Below, one piece after another: positions 44,301-58,559 of a DNA stretch of 64,000 nt (its first letter is position 1; each line of letters begins with the position of its first letter). This DNA comes from Lunularia cruciata (lineage: Eukaryota; Streptophyta; Marchantiopsida; Lunulariales; Lunulariaceae). Made by a program: the position numbers and the translations under genes. The notes below the pieces were generated by a model. It was not told the DNA's origin. It made no database searches and saw only the letters and a list, made by a program, of their open reading frames with translations. The DNA lies in assembly GCA_948567375.1 (NCBI GenBank), contig OX419761.1, forward strand, positions 54,190,501 through 54,254,500, written 5' to 3'.

Positions 44301-46900
44301 GTGAAAAACACCAAGGGGATATTATTCAAGGTTGTTGCAAAACCTAATTTTCAAATAAAATAAATCTTGCAAAAATTAGACAATTGTTGTCGTGAAGCTA
44401 AAACCCACAAATCAAGATGCAAAACTTTTCAACCCTAATTGAGCATATTAAATCACTTATTAATTCACAACACCTACAACTTATTCCAACTTTTGCATAA
44501 GTAACAAAGAATTCTTATTGTAAAATCCTTAATAATAAATTTAAATTCATTGCCTAGTAATCATTCCTAATAAAGTACCAGCCTTAAAAGGCACTTATGG
44601 GTAATCAAAGGTCTCAAACAACAGCATATGTTAAAACAATATCGTTCAAAGAATAAAAAAATTTCACCTTCCGACAAGGATTATACATAGGCAAAAATAT
44701 ACAATTTGCATCTTCTCAAGGAGGTCCAAATGTGAGCTTAATCAACACATCAAGCAAGCAAAGAAAAAGGTCTATTTGACTCAAGAATTATAATCATAAA
44801 AGTTCAAGGGAGTAGATCTAGTTCATCAATATAATGATAAAACTCTCATGATTTATGAAATATATTTGCCACTTCTTGCTTCACCTATGTTGTATACCTA
44901 TAAAATATGATTATATCCTTTATCTTTGTGCAAGAAGAAATAATGTTAATGATACCAAGCCTATAATATCATTATATATCAATGTAAAAGGGGCTACCAA
45001 GCCTATAATATCATTATATATCAATGTAAAAGGGGCTACCAACAATAGAAATTACACCACTTGGCTTTTTGTTAGTAGATATGGGTTTTAAATTTTTGAC
45101 TGTATATCTCCTTGTCCTTATTTCTCAAATAAGCATGTATATATTGGCTTTGTATTCAAAGAAGTGAACAATGGAGGTTATAGGGAATCATGATAGAAGA
45201 TCTACATTACCATGCATCTTCTTGGATTTGTAGATTATCATAAACTATTATCTTTTAACATGAAGAACAATCATACCAACATCTCAATTTTAAGAAGTCT
45301 ATTGACTTAAATTTTAGCACTTTGTGATCTATATCGATGAAGTTAGATCCTGAACTGAGGAACCAATTCCTCAATCTATAAGTAGTATGTATTACTCCTA
45401 CATATTCTCTCTTTACTAGAGAAAATATCTTGTTTTTGCAATGTAATTCTATATTATTGAAATAAATTGGAGAAATACCTTCCATCTTTTCAAGTTAAGA
45501 TAACACTTCTTTGCTTGCTATATTGGATATACCCACAAAGATGTGGAACATTTTAGTCCAAACTAGAATTGTTAGGAAATATATTATGCAAAAACTATTG
45601 AGTTTTGAGTGCATTGAATAATTTCTAATAATTTGATGTCTATTGATGTTTTTTTATGATTAAACTAAGTTAGTGAGAATGGTCCAATATGGATTTAGTA
45701 GGGTAAATGCAATAATAAGCTGCACATTGAGTAGGTCAAAATGCCTTTTGCATGCTATTATCTATCATACTTTAATCGTGAATGGAGCATAGAAGTGAAA
45801 ATTGCTAAACTCTTACATACTTTGCTTTAAAGCATTAGTAGAACTTTGTGCAACCTAGGAAGCTTTGTAGTTTTATAATGTTATAATTATAATAATGTAA
45901 TAATATTAGATTTAATTTTCTTTGGGCCTATTGCTAAGCCTTTATTTGAAATCATATGTCTTAGCAAGGAGCCACACTTTGTTGCAAATATGCACCTTTT
46001 ATACTTTCGTGATATTTGTATCTTTTTACATGCTTTGAAGATGGCTTGGACTGTACCTAAGTGGTTTCACTTTGGTCTGTGAACACTGATAGATCATCTT
46101 GATATAATTTAATTTTGTCTTTCATGCAAAAAAATTTGTTCACTATGTATACCAAATGACATTAGTCTATAAGCAAAGGCACTTCATTTGGTGATGTACG
46201 TGTTTTTCTTGTGGTTTTATGAGGATATAGAAACTTAGATTTTATTTATAGAATCCATCTATGGAGAAAAATTTCTTGGAACTAATATATTATAAGGAAT
46301 TCTACATAAAAATTGAATAAATAAGGGATCTTGTTTAATGCAAGAATTAAATTTCTTAGAATCTTCACAAATTCTTATATTCTTCTCTAGGACTGCAAAT
46401 ATCAATTTTCATGATTGTGTTTCTTCAACTATATAGATGAATTTTGTCAAGAAACACTAAATTATAGCATTTAGGTAACAAACAAGTCATTCCTATGAAG
46501 ATATGGTTCAAAATGAACATATACAAAGGAATTTATCACAAATTAGTTTTTTATTATTCCTATTTAGCCTCTTGGGCAGAAAATACTCCCAAAAGTGTAC
46601 AATCAAACCAAGAAGGTGCACTATAGAAAGATAAAATAGAAATCACAATCACCAAGAATAAAATTCCAATCTAAATATGGGAAGTTATATTTCAGCCCAA
46701 AGGTGTTAATCCCTTCCAAAGATCTTGTCAATGTTCATATTCCAAAGACTCATGTTCTACCCTTCCTTTCAAAGGCACTTATCTTTTGAAGAAATGTACA
46801 TCTTCACAAAGATTGTTTCCTCTCACCTTTGTACCTTGATTACTATCTATACTACATTGCAACAAAGCATATCAAGGGATTGCTTGCAAATAATTGCATA
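41389..46900. other. AT-rich decayed DNA downstream of the NHL gene
   Basis: No convincing gene is visible on either strand. The first kilobase would contain the 3' untranslated region of the NHL gene. Short repeats include TGCATGCATGCATGC at 43,616-43,632, an imperfect duplication near 43,900-44,030 (CTCACTAGAT units) and the 42-bp duplication at 44,954-45,037. Confidence 0.5.
44954..45037. repeat. Perfect 42-bp tandem duplication
   Basis: Two units start ACCAAGCCTATAATATCATT at 44,954 and 44,996 and appear identical, indicating a recent event. Confidence 0.9.
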
Positions 46901-48621
46901 AAAAAGGGATCAAACACACAAGATATATTGATAACATTCATTGCAAAGATTCACTAAGGCACCAAAAAACCAACTCTTCATAAGGAATTTATAAAAGCAA
47001 GCAAAGAGCTAGGAACTCTTGCACTTTATTCACCTCGTGCTTTGATTGAACAATATAGCTTTTGGAATATCTGACTGAAATAGTCAATGACACCCAAGAG
47101 TTACAAAGGCTAAAAATTTCCTAACACCCAAACCTAAGAAAAGTACAAAGGTATCAAGAATCTTACTACAAGCTTTGGATTCCTAGTTGTTGTGGCACTT
47201 AGTCCACCTAATCTATGGTTGCTTCTATTTTGTAATCATCTATGGTTGTATTAAAATTGGCCTTTACATCTAATAATGTCATCATCAGATTCTCCTAATG
47301 TTCTATGAACTTCCTTTCTTCCTATCCTAGCTCTAAGATCTACAAAGGATGGAGATGTAGACAGTCAATTTTTAACTTGTGTACTTTTTTAGCAGTAGTA
47401 GTGGTTTTTATAAACTCTACTAATATATTCCTAGTACACCGCATGCCTTTGTGAGTGTATTTTGTTTCTTATCTTACACCAAGTCCTTTACAATCAGTTT
47501 CACCAAGACTTCACCATTCATACACTTTTCTCCGATATAAATCTTTAGAATGTTTTCCAATTTGGATTTCTCTACTTCTTGGCTCTCCAACTCCCAAATA
47601 TGACTGCATTGTCTCCAACTTAGCCTTCAATCAAAATTCAAACTCTTGATATCCCACAATCTCTTTCTGGCATTCTATCAAGCAAATACTCAAAATCTAT
47701 GTTTAGTAGGCTGTGAATGCACGTTTGTATTGGGTCTTCTTTATGAGGATCTATTGATAGTCTGAAGTTAATTCTACCACTTGCACCTACAAACTTCCTA
47801 TCTTCTTGTCCGCATTCATCTTCTCAAGTGTTGAGGTAATCCAAGGATTTGCAAAGGTATCTTCCAAACACTTTATTCAAGCTAGTTGTTCTTGTTCCAT
47901 ATTCATTCTCTCCACCTTCTCCTTCCAAAGTGTTCCCCTTCTTACCTTGCCCTTTTGCTCCTTTGCTCCTTTCAAATATATCACACTACACTCTTATAGG
48001 ATTCAACAACTCACCTTTAGATGTTCCAATTGATTATGCCTGGTCCTCACTATGGCTAAATAATCTTGCACATTTGAGTACTCTCATGTGTAGCAAGATA
48101 GCAATTGTTTATTTCTACTATCAAAGGCAATTACATATCCTCAATGAATTGTACATCTAGTAGAACATATATCATCCTTCCTACTTTGTGTTCTTAAGCC
48201 TTTCCTTCTTTTATACAAGTCTTTAACAAAGCTTTTGGTTTTGTGGGGGCAATGAAGGTCTAGCCTCTCTTTTATCTTGTCCAAGTTTTTGGACTAACAA
48301 TTTGATAGGTTCTTTTTGTACTCATGAGAAGGATTAGTCAGTGTCTTCTTGTCCCATAGGTGGTTATAGAGTTTGCATATCTACCTGCTCTTTGTGTTCC
48401 TCTCTCTTGGGTGATTTTTCTTGCTCAACTTTCAACTCTGTTTTCTCTAACAAAGGCACCTCTTCTTGTTCTTCATGTGTTACAAATTTTCCTATCAGTA
48501 AGTTATTTTCATCTACTTCTTGCATCAACTTCATTTGGCCTACACCATTTGAACCCAATACAAAATAGGATGCATACACTTTGTACCTTTGGAATGGATC
48601 CTTCTCCTTATATGTGAGCAA
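46900..48621 (-). pseudogene. Decayed minus-strand ORF with coiled-coil character
   Basis: The best open stretch, 48,364-48,621, reads QRYKVYASYFVLGSNGVGQ and then EEVPLLEKTELKVEQEKSPK. Downstream on the minus strand, many broken frames are rich in lysine, glutamate and leucine (for example near 47,850-47,960). This resembles the acidic coiled-coil tails of the LTR-encoded proteins, but the conserved N-terminal block is not visible. It may be another relic of that family or unrelated decayed coding sequence. Confidence 0.25.
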
Positions 48622-48828
48622 GTTTATTCTAATGTAGATAATGTAGATTCTAAGGCATTAGGTAGTGCAATCAACTCCTTTGAAGACATTGTATATTTTC
48701 TATTAATGCAAATGAAATATTTGCCTCTAATTGATAGTACTTCCAAAGAATATGTGCTCAAATAACACTAGTTGATTACTTTGAAATATATCTCATTCTT
48801 TACATCTAGATGAGCTTTATTAGGACCA

Positions 48829-51240
48829 ATGAGAAGGAAAAGAAAATTCTTGGAAGTTAGATGGAATATCTCCCATATACATGCAGTTGGACCACTTGTG
48901 CAATTTCAGCAATGTGGCCAAGACAAGATAGAACATGGAGGGGGCAGAATTTGGAATATTGTGGCCCACAAATTCTTTCTACAAGCAATGAGGAGTTCAT
49001 TCAAGTGCTAGAAATGGTGGAAGAAATTTAGTGGATTCAAAAGTGATTCTTTTGCCAATTCTTGTATTAGACTCCCAAGCAAAATCATTCCCTATTATTG
49101 AGGATACAATACATGACGTATTCTTGCTACCAAGAAAGTCAGAAGACATCTCCTTTGCATGGAATGGAATTCCAATTCAGCTTGCAACACCTATAAGGGC
49201 TATTTTCTTCAAGAATACAAACAATGCATCCAAAACCATGCACAAAAGTGGGTGAATGGTAGTGGTGACATATCCACCACTTTCTTTCACCATCAAGAAC
49301 TTCCATTGGCTCATTAGAGGCCAAGAGAATGTGTCATATCTAGATGCATCCCTCACAAACTCATTCAAAGCATTAGTTATGTGGAAGCATCCAATTATGC
49401 TCCCGTAGTGATTATGAAGCTATCGGAATGTTTAGCGGGATTCAAGAAAGCATTCCTCATAGAAAATACATAGGAAGGGAAGCATTTCACTCCGAGGCCA
49501 ATGCTAATGGAAATTTTGGAATACTTGGCTCCAAGCACCAAGGAAACCTTGTCAAGGAGATGGCTCTAATGTCTGAGATGCCAATTTTCAAGAAGAGTTA
49601 CAAAGAGATGACAAAGTGGAGAGGGGAAAATATATAAAGCTCCTACATAATAGCACAAGTGGTCTCCCATTTCATCAAATGGACTACTAGGGAGGAAGAG
49701 AATCTCCTAAAGTTGCAAATGCTTGTAACTACGGAAGCATAGGAAACATAACTACAAGAATCAATCAATCTCATAAAAGTTGAGGTTCTAGGTAATAAAT
49801 GGAAGAAGACAACTAAAAATGTCTCTAGCCTCAACAAAGGAGAAGAACAAGTTTAGGGTGATGACAAAGAAGCACACCAACAATGGCAAGCAAGCAAAAC
49901 TGGCTCAAGTCAAGATGAGGAATTCTGTTGCCAAAGGATAAAGGGTGAGAAGGGAAGCTCCAAGAAGCCCCACCAAGCACTAGTAGCACAAGAAGGTAGA
50001 TATCATCAACCTAGAGGATAATTCACTAAAACCTTGTAGAGACATGCCCATTCTACTAAGGGAAAGGAAGGGAATAAAAAGATCTCTCCAAAAAGAGAGG
50101 GGTAGCATTACTATGACCTGATTTTATCACTGATGACATGGAAATTTTGGCATAAGGGTTTCCTTACTACCAATATCCCCAAGGCAGATGTTGTTTCTTG
50201 CTTTTGAAGTTGCTCTCATTTTTCACCTAATGCACAAGGAGGGGCTGAGCAATTCTCAAGGTGCTAATGCAATGACCAAGATCTTATTAGAAGAGGATCC
50301 TATAGAGCAAAATTGGTTGGAGTTATCTACCGAAGTAATAGACACCCTTGCTAATAACCTAGTAAGCAAGGAGTACTGCAACCAATGGCTAGACAAACCC
50401 AACCTAACCCAACATGGAGGCTTGGGGTTATCTTCATATCAATGAACTTAAGATGTGGTCATTTTGCCCGTAGTGAAGTGCAATCACTAGGCCAAGAATA
50501 GGATCATGTAGTATGGGAGAATTCTTGTAAATTCAAGTAGGCCAAGCTTGCTTGGTAGAGAAGTAATTTGGGTGGAAGAAGTAGTCCGTCACTACTTGGA
50601 AAGAGTAAGGGAAGATACTAATTCAATGTCAAGCTCTTTGGACCACCAAGGCAACCGTTGATCAATATTTGGAAGCCAACAAACTGAAGACCAAGCAACT
50701 ACAGGAAGATCTTTGCACACTATAGGACAAGGTGTCCCATGAAAAGTAGGACTCTTAGGTAGCTATGGAGAAGACATGGGAACTATCTACAACCATTGAG
50801 ACTTCCCACAAGGAGTTAGAGGAGTTAAAGTTCTCATAATCCACACAAGAAGTAGAGGTCACAATTTCAGAGAAGGAAGAAAAGAAATTAGGAGACATGA
50901 AGTGAAGTTCTAGAAGGAGAACTAGTGTCTCATTGGTTGACCATACATGAGCTCACTTTAGAGAAGGTATGTACAAAAAGAACCTTCTCTACTACACAGA
51001 GAAGAGGAGAGAGGAGCAAGCAAAGGTCAAAGCACAACAAAATTCCAAGAACAACCTCACTCTCTAGAACTAGAAATTAGAGCAAAAGGTAAGTCAATGA
51101 ATCCCATTCATTAATCGTCATAAAAGCTTGAGAAGAAGACTCCAAAGCAAAAGATGAGCTCAAAAATAATCAAGGAGGAGATAAGCCAAAAAGATCCCTT
51201 TATTGAGAAAGGGACCCAAGGACAATTGAGCAGGCTTCTC
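48829..51240 (+). pseudogene. Decayed plus-strand ORF ending in coiled coil
   Basis: Fragments of open frame follow one another on the plus strand: FLEVRWNISHIHAVGPLVQF near 48,845, SEDISFAWNGIPIQLATPIR near 49,141, NFGILGSKHQGNLVKEMALM near 49,513 and NWLELSTEVIDTLANNLVSK near 50,313. Between 50,680 and 51,080 the reading becomes acidic and coiled-coil-like (ELSTTIETSHKELEELK, TISEKEEKKLGDMK). The layout, unique N-terminal part then coiled coil, echoes the LTR-encoded ORFs, but I see no direct motif match. Stops are frequent. Confidence 0.3.
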
Positions 51241-54200
51241 CAAGGCACAATCTAGAGGCAGTCAAGTAGGTGGGAATTCATCTACCTCAAACTCTCAAGG
51301 CCTTTTGCTTTGGGTGATACCTCTGGTGGTAAGAAGGGACCGAGTCCCAACTCACCTAACAAAAGGAGCCCAAAGCTATAATGGATCTCCAAGATGAAAG
51401 TTTAGGGAGGCCCCATGGGGATGGGAGCTATGGTAGATAGGCCCCTAGGGAGGAGATCATGAGAACTACAAAAAATAATAGTCTCAAACACAAAAGAATT
51501 ATGGGACTAGAGGAATTGGCAAAGAAGAATTGGTAATAAATCAATACTAGAATAAAATAATATCTAAAAGGTATCTAGGACTCTTTCTAGTGAACTAGTA
51601 TTCTAGTAAGGTATTCCAAATACTCTTTTTAGCTTAGGTTGTTAGATTTTCATTAACTACTACCAAATTTCAATAATTTACTAAGCAAGTTGAAGGTTAA
51701 TCTATAAAAAAACCTTAAATATATTCAAAGTATAATTAACAGTCCTTATACATCATAAGCATCTAGAGTACATTCTTTTAGTTCTTGATCTATTCTTTTC
51801 TTCTATCTTCTCTAGTTCTTCTCTTGGATTATTGTCATATACTTTAATATCATAGTTAGAGTATGAAACTTAGATTTTGTATTTCTTTCAAAACACCACT
51901 TAATTTTCTTTGACATTTTAGCAATATCATGCTTAAGTATCATTTTCATCATTTATAGTGAATTTTTTTGGTAACATTATTCTTGTATCAAATATGGCTA
52001 TAGCTTATAGAAAGTAGAAAGTAGAAAGTAGAAATGCACTATTTCATCATTATTAATATGCTTAACTCTCTAACATTTAATGATACTTGTAGAAAAATAG
52101 TTATTGAAAACCTTATGATCCAAAAAATGAAATAAGTTATCTAGGAGAATACCTAACATATTTGAAATTAATTTTATTTAGCTCTTGGTTCATCTCTTCT
52201 CTTATATTTTAGTTAATCCCTTCTGTTATGACTTTGTAAGCACATCATCTTATGACCCACACTCTATTGTGGTGGTACACCAATGGGTAAATCATCTAAA
52301 AAATATATCTTGTATTTCTCATCCACATCTTTAAATTCTTAATAATCTAAAATACTGTTTTGCAATACCTATATCTCTTATGATCCCAAATGAAAATGGT
52401 CATATTATGGGTAGCATTTTTTCATATTTAAAAATTTCCAATTTTGTAAACTGATCTCACTTCATCTTCATACTCTTATCTAAAGCACTTTTTCTCCAAT
52501 TTATCTTTGTTTGTATCACTTTTTCCAATGAATCCATTGGATTGCATTATAGCAAGAAAATCCTAATAATTTTCATTCAATTGACTCCATATATTTATGT
52601 TTAATTTATCTCGCATGCATAGAAAAGCTTTCAATTGTCTTAATTTTTTGATTTTATAGTTCTATTTTCCCCTCATCATTATTTTTCAACATCAATCCTT
52701 ACTTTGTTCTAATTGTGGTGAGAGTAAATTTTCAGTAACTCTTGGATGAATGGGGAGCCTCATCTCCTTCCCACCTAAGTCTCCATCATTAAAAATGAGT
52801 TTGATTTTGCCTCCTTAATCCATAAACTTTTGACTATTTTGTTTGTCCTCTTTTTCCTTTTACCTTTGTGGTGGAACAAAGAATACCACAAGCTTAGGTA
52901 TTGGTGATCATTTTCCCTTATCTTTATATTAATCCTCCATATTCTACTCATTATGCTCCTTTCACATTTGTGCATATTGTTGCAAGCTTTTTAAATTGAT
53001 TATTATTGTAGCAAAACATGTGTTACCAAATAATAAAATATTTAATAAGTATATAACCCCATATCCATTTATTCATAAAATTTTCCATTAAGATAATCCT
53101 AAACCATCCTTCTTAAGTACCATGGCTTGTTAGTGCATACCTTGATTTCATTTTTTACATGATATGATTGTCAAGTCTAATATTGACATTGATAAGTATA
53201 GGATTATTTGGCATATCTCATATAATATCCTCTCCTACAATTCATTAATAAGAGTTCTTTTGGGCTAGTAAAATAACCTTGTTGAGACTTCTAGTATTTT
53301 TATGATCAACTCTTCTTACAATCTCCTTCTAATCTTATCCAAGAAACATGATTTTTATACTTCAATCAATTTCACCATTTAGATTCAGTACTAAAAACTT
53401 CTCCAATATACTTGTTAATAATATATTTAAGAACTAGGTCATAGAGCTTCATACAAACCATATCTAGTGAAAAAAACTTGAAAGTTTCTAGTCAAGCCTT
53501 CATAAAAATCAAAATTATTTTGTTATTCTTGAGAAGAAAGTAATCTTCAAAACCTCACAGCCATAGAAGAGAACAATCAAGCAAGATTAAAAGCATAAAT
53601 ACATGATACGCATAAATACCAAAGTAAGGTAGATCTTCATGTGATTAAGTCATATCTTTATACTCCTATCATTTAGCTCTCTTTCTATGGTTTACCTTTT
53701 TCTTCCATTGTTCTCTCTTGTAAAAGTTCTCATTAGCATCCTCTATCGCTTGAGCTTTATTGAAAGTCCTATTCCCATCTCTTGTTTTGTTAAATACTTG
53801 ATGAATTCTTGTTACGTAGAGTTCACTTGTTCTATTTGATTTAATGCTTGAGGCTTAATGCTCAATACTCTAGTATTAGTTGATCAACCTCAGCTTTACT
53901 CTCTTTTTAAGTGGATTTCATATCCTCTAATTTATGAAATCTTGATATGTTTGAATTATTTATCTTCTCTTTTATGATTGCAATTAATAGAAATTGATCA
54001 TTCTTACTACCTTATTTATCATATAAACAATCAAAGGTGACTAAAAATTTATTTTCTTCACTTAAATTCTGAAAAATCTCTTCCTTAATATAATTGTTGG
54101 CATGAAATGATAAGACATAACAACCAAGTCTTGATATTTGGAATTATACCTCTATTCATATTCATTGCTCATAAGAAAATGGAAGTGGTATAATTTTATG

Positions 54201-56362
54201 AATCAAGATAAATAAGCATTAGAAGCACCACCAAAGTCATTATACTCAATTATTTTGGTTTCATAAGTTTATACCAAAAAATTACACCAACTGTTATCTC
54301 AAGTTATGCTTGTCCACAAATTCAACCATAATGTAGAAAACATTTGAGAAAGGAAAGATCAAGATAAGATATTTCTTTGTTCATCCATTTTGCTCCAACC
54401 TTGTCTATCTCCTCTAGAATATACAACTCAAATGAACAAGCTAAATATTCTACCCACAACACATATTTATTCTATTATACATTTTTGTTTTTTAACCCAA
54501 TAGATAATATGGATTAACCTCTTTAGAAAATCTCTTCAGTTTTTCAATTCAAGTATTCCATTGCAGAAAGCTTCTAAGATGTGTTTTCAACCTCATGAAA
54601 AGAAACATTTGTTGTGACACCATTTTTACTTGGGTGTAAATAAAGACTTCTCTAAATTTGAAATCCATAGGTAAGATGTTTATAAGGAGTTAGTGTAAGC
54701 CTTATATCTTACTCATATTGATAAGAACCATGAACTTAAGAATGCTCAATCTAAGTTTAACATGTAACAAATAGAAGTGGTGCTAAGATAAGACTTGGTG
54801 CTTTTTGTGCAACAATGCTAAGGCACTCAACTTACTAAGAGCAAGTTGAAGAATAGTGCTAAAATTTTATCAATTGCCAAAAATTATTGGCAAAATTCCA
54901 ACAACAATCAAAGACTAATGTAATTGAGATTATTTACGAGACAAGAGAAAAATTCTTTGTAAGCTATATGGAACAAGGGCACCCAAGGGATCTAGGTCAC
55001 AAGGGGTAATAAAAAAAAGAGGGTGATTTCAAATTGAATTCAAATTTATGATGCATGTCATCATATTTCAAATTTAATTGAGATAGACTAATCAATGTTT
55101 ACAAGATGCACAACATAAGAATTTATGAATATGGAAAAGAGGACCCATAATTGGTTTATGGCTACAAGCTATATCCCATAAAGTACTAGATTATCTCTTA
55201 CCAAAACACCATAAAACTCTATGAGACCTTGGTAACTTTTCTTCACAAAATTTTTATAGCAGAAAAATGCCTAACTGAAAGCCCCCTACTATGATTTTAA
55301 ATTGGATTCTACAAACCCAAGGACACAAGTACCCTTTAGGCAAAAATGAAAATTCTACATTATTTTGGATGATGTACACTAAGTTTTGGCTATTTCATGG
55401 AGCATTTGGCTTTAGTAAGACTGATTAGCTTTCTCCTAGAGATCACTTGAGCGGAGTGGAGTTCCAAAAAGCACATGAGCATAATCAAAAATAAATGGTA
55501 AGTAACTACTGTTGTTGAAATACAAATATGTAGAACTCTTATTCTAAAAGACTCTACATTGTGATTCTGAACAGGATTCTGCAAATCAAAGGATAGAAGT
55601 ACCCATTAGCAGAGATAATGTAAATTTTGTGTTATCTTGGTAGAAGATAAAGCCAAATTTTTAATTATCTTGGTAGGAAGCAGCAGCAATGGAGATAGAC
55701 ATTACATGAAGAAAATGAGCTCAATAGCAACAAAGATGGAGATATGGCATTCTCGGCATTCCCAACATGGTACATGTGATTCATGTGATGCAAGTCAAGA
55801 GGAGGAAAAAAAAAGGCTTTATAAAACTATGACTTCATGGGGCTATGGAGTACTTAATATGTTTCCAATTTAGGTGGTGTACAGCGTACGACAGATAGAG
55901 CTCACTGTGGATCCAATTGAGTTTGGAGATGAGATGTGGATTTTAATGGATTGAGCAAGAAACAAGTTAAGTGTGTGGACCTGTAATGAGTGAAGTGTTT
56001 TGGACTATTAAGGACAAGTATTTTTAGAGTTTGAAACTGAGATACAGATCAGGTATGGCACCAAGATTTATTTTGCAACAGGAGTTCATTGGGTAACTGC
56101 AATTAGAAGACTGATCAAGAGCGTGAGAAGGGCTTGAATTCTAATTGTGTTTTGAGTTGAATTAGAAATAGTGAGTGAAAAGATTGTGGTCATAATTGGA
56201 TTCGAGAATGGTGTGGTGTGTGGAGGATTGGTGATCTTTTTGGTCAGATATAGACTTCTCCAATAATAGATAGACTTCTTCTTCTCTTAATTTCTCTCTA
56301 GAATTTATTTCTATTGGTATCTCTCTTCCTTTTCCTTTCTTCTCTTTCTTGATTTTCATTCT

Positions 56363-56416
56363 ATTATCATAATTTATTATCTAGGATGATATTATAGGAT
56401 AATAAATTATGATAAT
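56363..56416. repeat. Perfect hairpin with 19-bp arms
   Basis: ATTATCATAATTTATTATC at 56,363-56,381 is the exact reverse complement of 56,398-56,416, with a 16-base loop. The left arm and its flank (TTTCATTCTATTATCAT) are repeated directly at about 56,427. It probably derives from a small foldback element. Confidence 0.8.
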
Positions 56417-57148
56417 ATCTATAATTTTCATTCTATTATCATATTTTATTATCTATGTGTATTGTTTGTTCTATTTAATATTATATTTCTCCTTGTGTGT
56501 TTGGTTATACCTTCAAAAGTGTTCATTCCTTAGGATACTTCTAGGCATAATAGCCTAGAAGAATTACCATAGAAGTGATTAGTACTAGTTCAGGTGATTA
56601 CTTTTTCAACACATACTTAGAATTAGTCAATTCTATCTATAATAGATGTACTTTGTTATATCATGACGTCACACATATTTCGCTTATCATTGGGAGATCC
56701 TATCCTCATTGATTCCTTCATAGAGGATCCTAACCTTCTAACACATTAGTATTGAACTCCTACTACTATCTCTTTCTTTAGACTTATATACCCACCACTT
56801 CCTCAAGATCATATTCTTTCACATACTTCTTTACCATGTTTATATATTTTTCCCTATCAATTATCCACACAATCTTGTTTGGATTGTCCTTGAGTAAGTC
56901 TTATCTTAGCATAATATAGAAGGAGATCTTGATGATAATAAATGAGAGTGGAAAGCACTTCTCTCCCCCACCTCTAATTATGTTCACACACAAATCATAT
57001 TTATTTAAGCCTTATCACACTCCTACCCATGGCTACATTCTCTTGGCAATATTAAAGCATTTCTCTTTATCTCACTTAGACCATATATGTATACTAACAT
57101 ACTTTTTTTGGACCTTATTAACACTACTTTTACAATGTACTCTACTCC

Positions 57149-57300
57149 TAGTTTATGAGAGTGTATCAAGATATCAAGAGACCACTTCTAGGTTTCCTAA
57201 GTTTCTACAAGGAATTTTCTCCTTGTAGTTTATGGGAATGCATCAAGATATCAAGAGACCACTTAAAGGTTTCATAAGTGTCTACAAGGGAATTGATCAT
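57149..57300. repeat. Tandem duplication, period 77 bp
   Basis: Units starting TAGTTTATGAGAGTG at 57,149 and TAGTTTATGGGAATG at 57,226 share ATCAAGATATCAAGAGACCA and a TCTACAAGG-AATT end. Confidence 0.8.
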
Positions 57301-58214
57301 CCTTATGCATAATTTTTATGACATAATGTCACCTTTATTATATAGCCATCACATTACTATAAGGAATTTCATATAGTTGGTTTTAATCCAATTTACTTGT
57401 AATGGAGATCATTTAAGTATGCCTTTGTTTACCACAGCTCACTTCATTGCTTGAGAGAGATAGCAACAACTTTTCCATCACAACCCTTTGTATCACTTTC
57501 AAACGGTACTAGCTTTTGGAGGATGTAGTTAGAGCTTTGTCCACTTTTATACTTAGTCTATAGATCTTGGGTTGATGACTCTAGACTCATAAATACCAAG
57601 TTTGAGTCTAAAAGTTGTCCTCATTCTCTAGGACTTACCATTGGGGTCCAAGTATCCAATATTAGGTTTGAGGACTTTATGCTCTTATTTAAGAGAAAAG
57701 GTTGATTTTTGTAGCTATTTCATCTCAAATATTTTGTCTAAACCACACCTTGCACTCATTTACTCCTCCATTTGGGAAACAAATAAGTGGCTTATTTCAT
57801 TTTGACAAGATTTTACATCCTTAAATCTTCCTATTTAGTATGTATTTACCTATCCATAGATATATTCTTATCATATCTATGTATATTTCATAATATTATA
57901 TATCATACTTTGTTGACATATGGTCTAACAACTCTCAAACGAATGGTGTAGACTATAGATAGCTCTTTCTATAGTCTTGGAGGATGTAATCTCACATCAC
58001 AACAACTTATTGCACCATTAGCTTTTTTAGGAACATAGGTTCTAATGGCACTCCTACTACTAGATAGGTTCAACAACATGGTAATCCATTTATTCAAGCA
58101 CCTATTACAATTTTAAGTTCATGTACTTATTGTTGTTTGGCTCATGATTTGTTTCACTACCCCTTTGATTGAGTACTTTTACTTTATGTTTGTGATACCA
58201 AGAGCAAAATAGAT

Positions 58215-58520
58215 GATCTAGAGATGAAATTTGGGTTGGTAACATCTAGAAGGATGTTATACATGATGGACTTATTAGATCTGATAGAGGTATCACCAAA
58301 AGAGTACTTCTATGAATAGGCCAGAAATCAAAACATGCTTGGAAACTTTAGAATCAATAGCTAGGCATATGATCTAAAGGTGAAAATTGGGGTGGTGACA
58401 TTTGGAAGGATGTTACACATGATAGAGAACATAGGTCAAATAGAAGTATCACCAAAAGAGCACTTCTGCTAATAGGGCAAAAGCCAAAATAGGCCTGAAC
58501 TTTGGAGGCAATTTTGGAGG
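58215..58520. repeat. Tandem duplication, period about 156 bp
   Basis: Units starting GATCTAGAGATGAAATTTGG at 58,215 and GATCTAAAGGTGAAAATTGG at 58,371 share GGAAGGATGTTA, ACATGATGGA or ACATGATAGA and TATCACCAAAAGAG. They lie directly left of an LTR-like stretch. Confidence 0.7.
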
Positions 58521-58559
58521 CCTAAACTGAATTAGGCCTAAAAAATATGCAGATTCCCC

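Larger units (their letters stand above)
51241..58200. other. AT-rich DNA without a supported gene
   Basis: Open frames here are short and of biased composition and match nothing I recognise. Visible structure is limited to a short AAAGTAG run at 52,009-52,033, the hairpin at 56,363-56,416 and the 77-bp duplication at 57,149-57,300. Confidence 0.5.

Noticed and set aside
44720-45091. Short repetitive frame with KPIISLYINVKGAT twice
   Set aside because: The repeat is the product of the 42-bp DNA duplication; there is no wider coding support.
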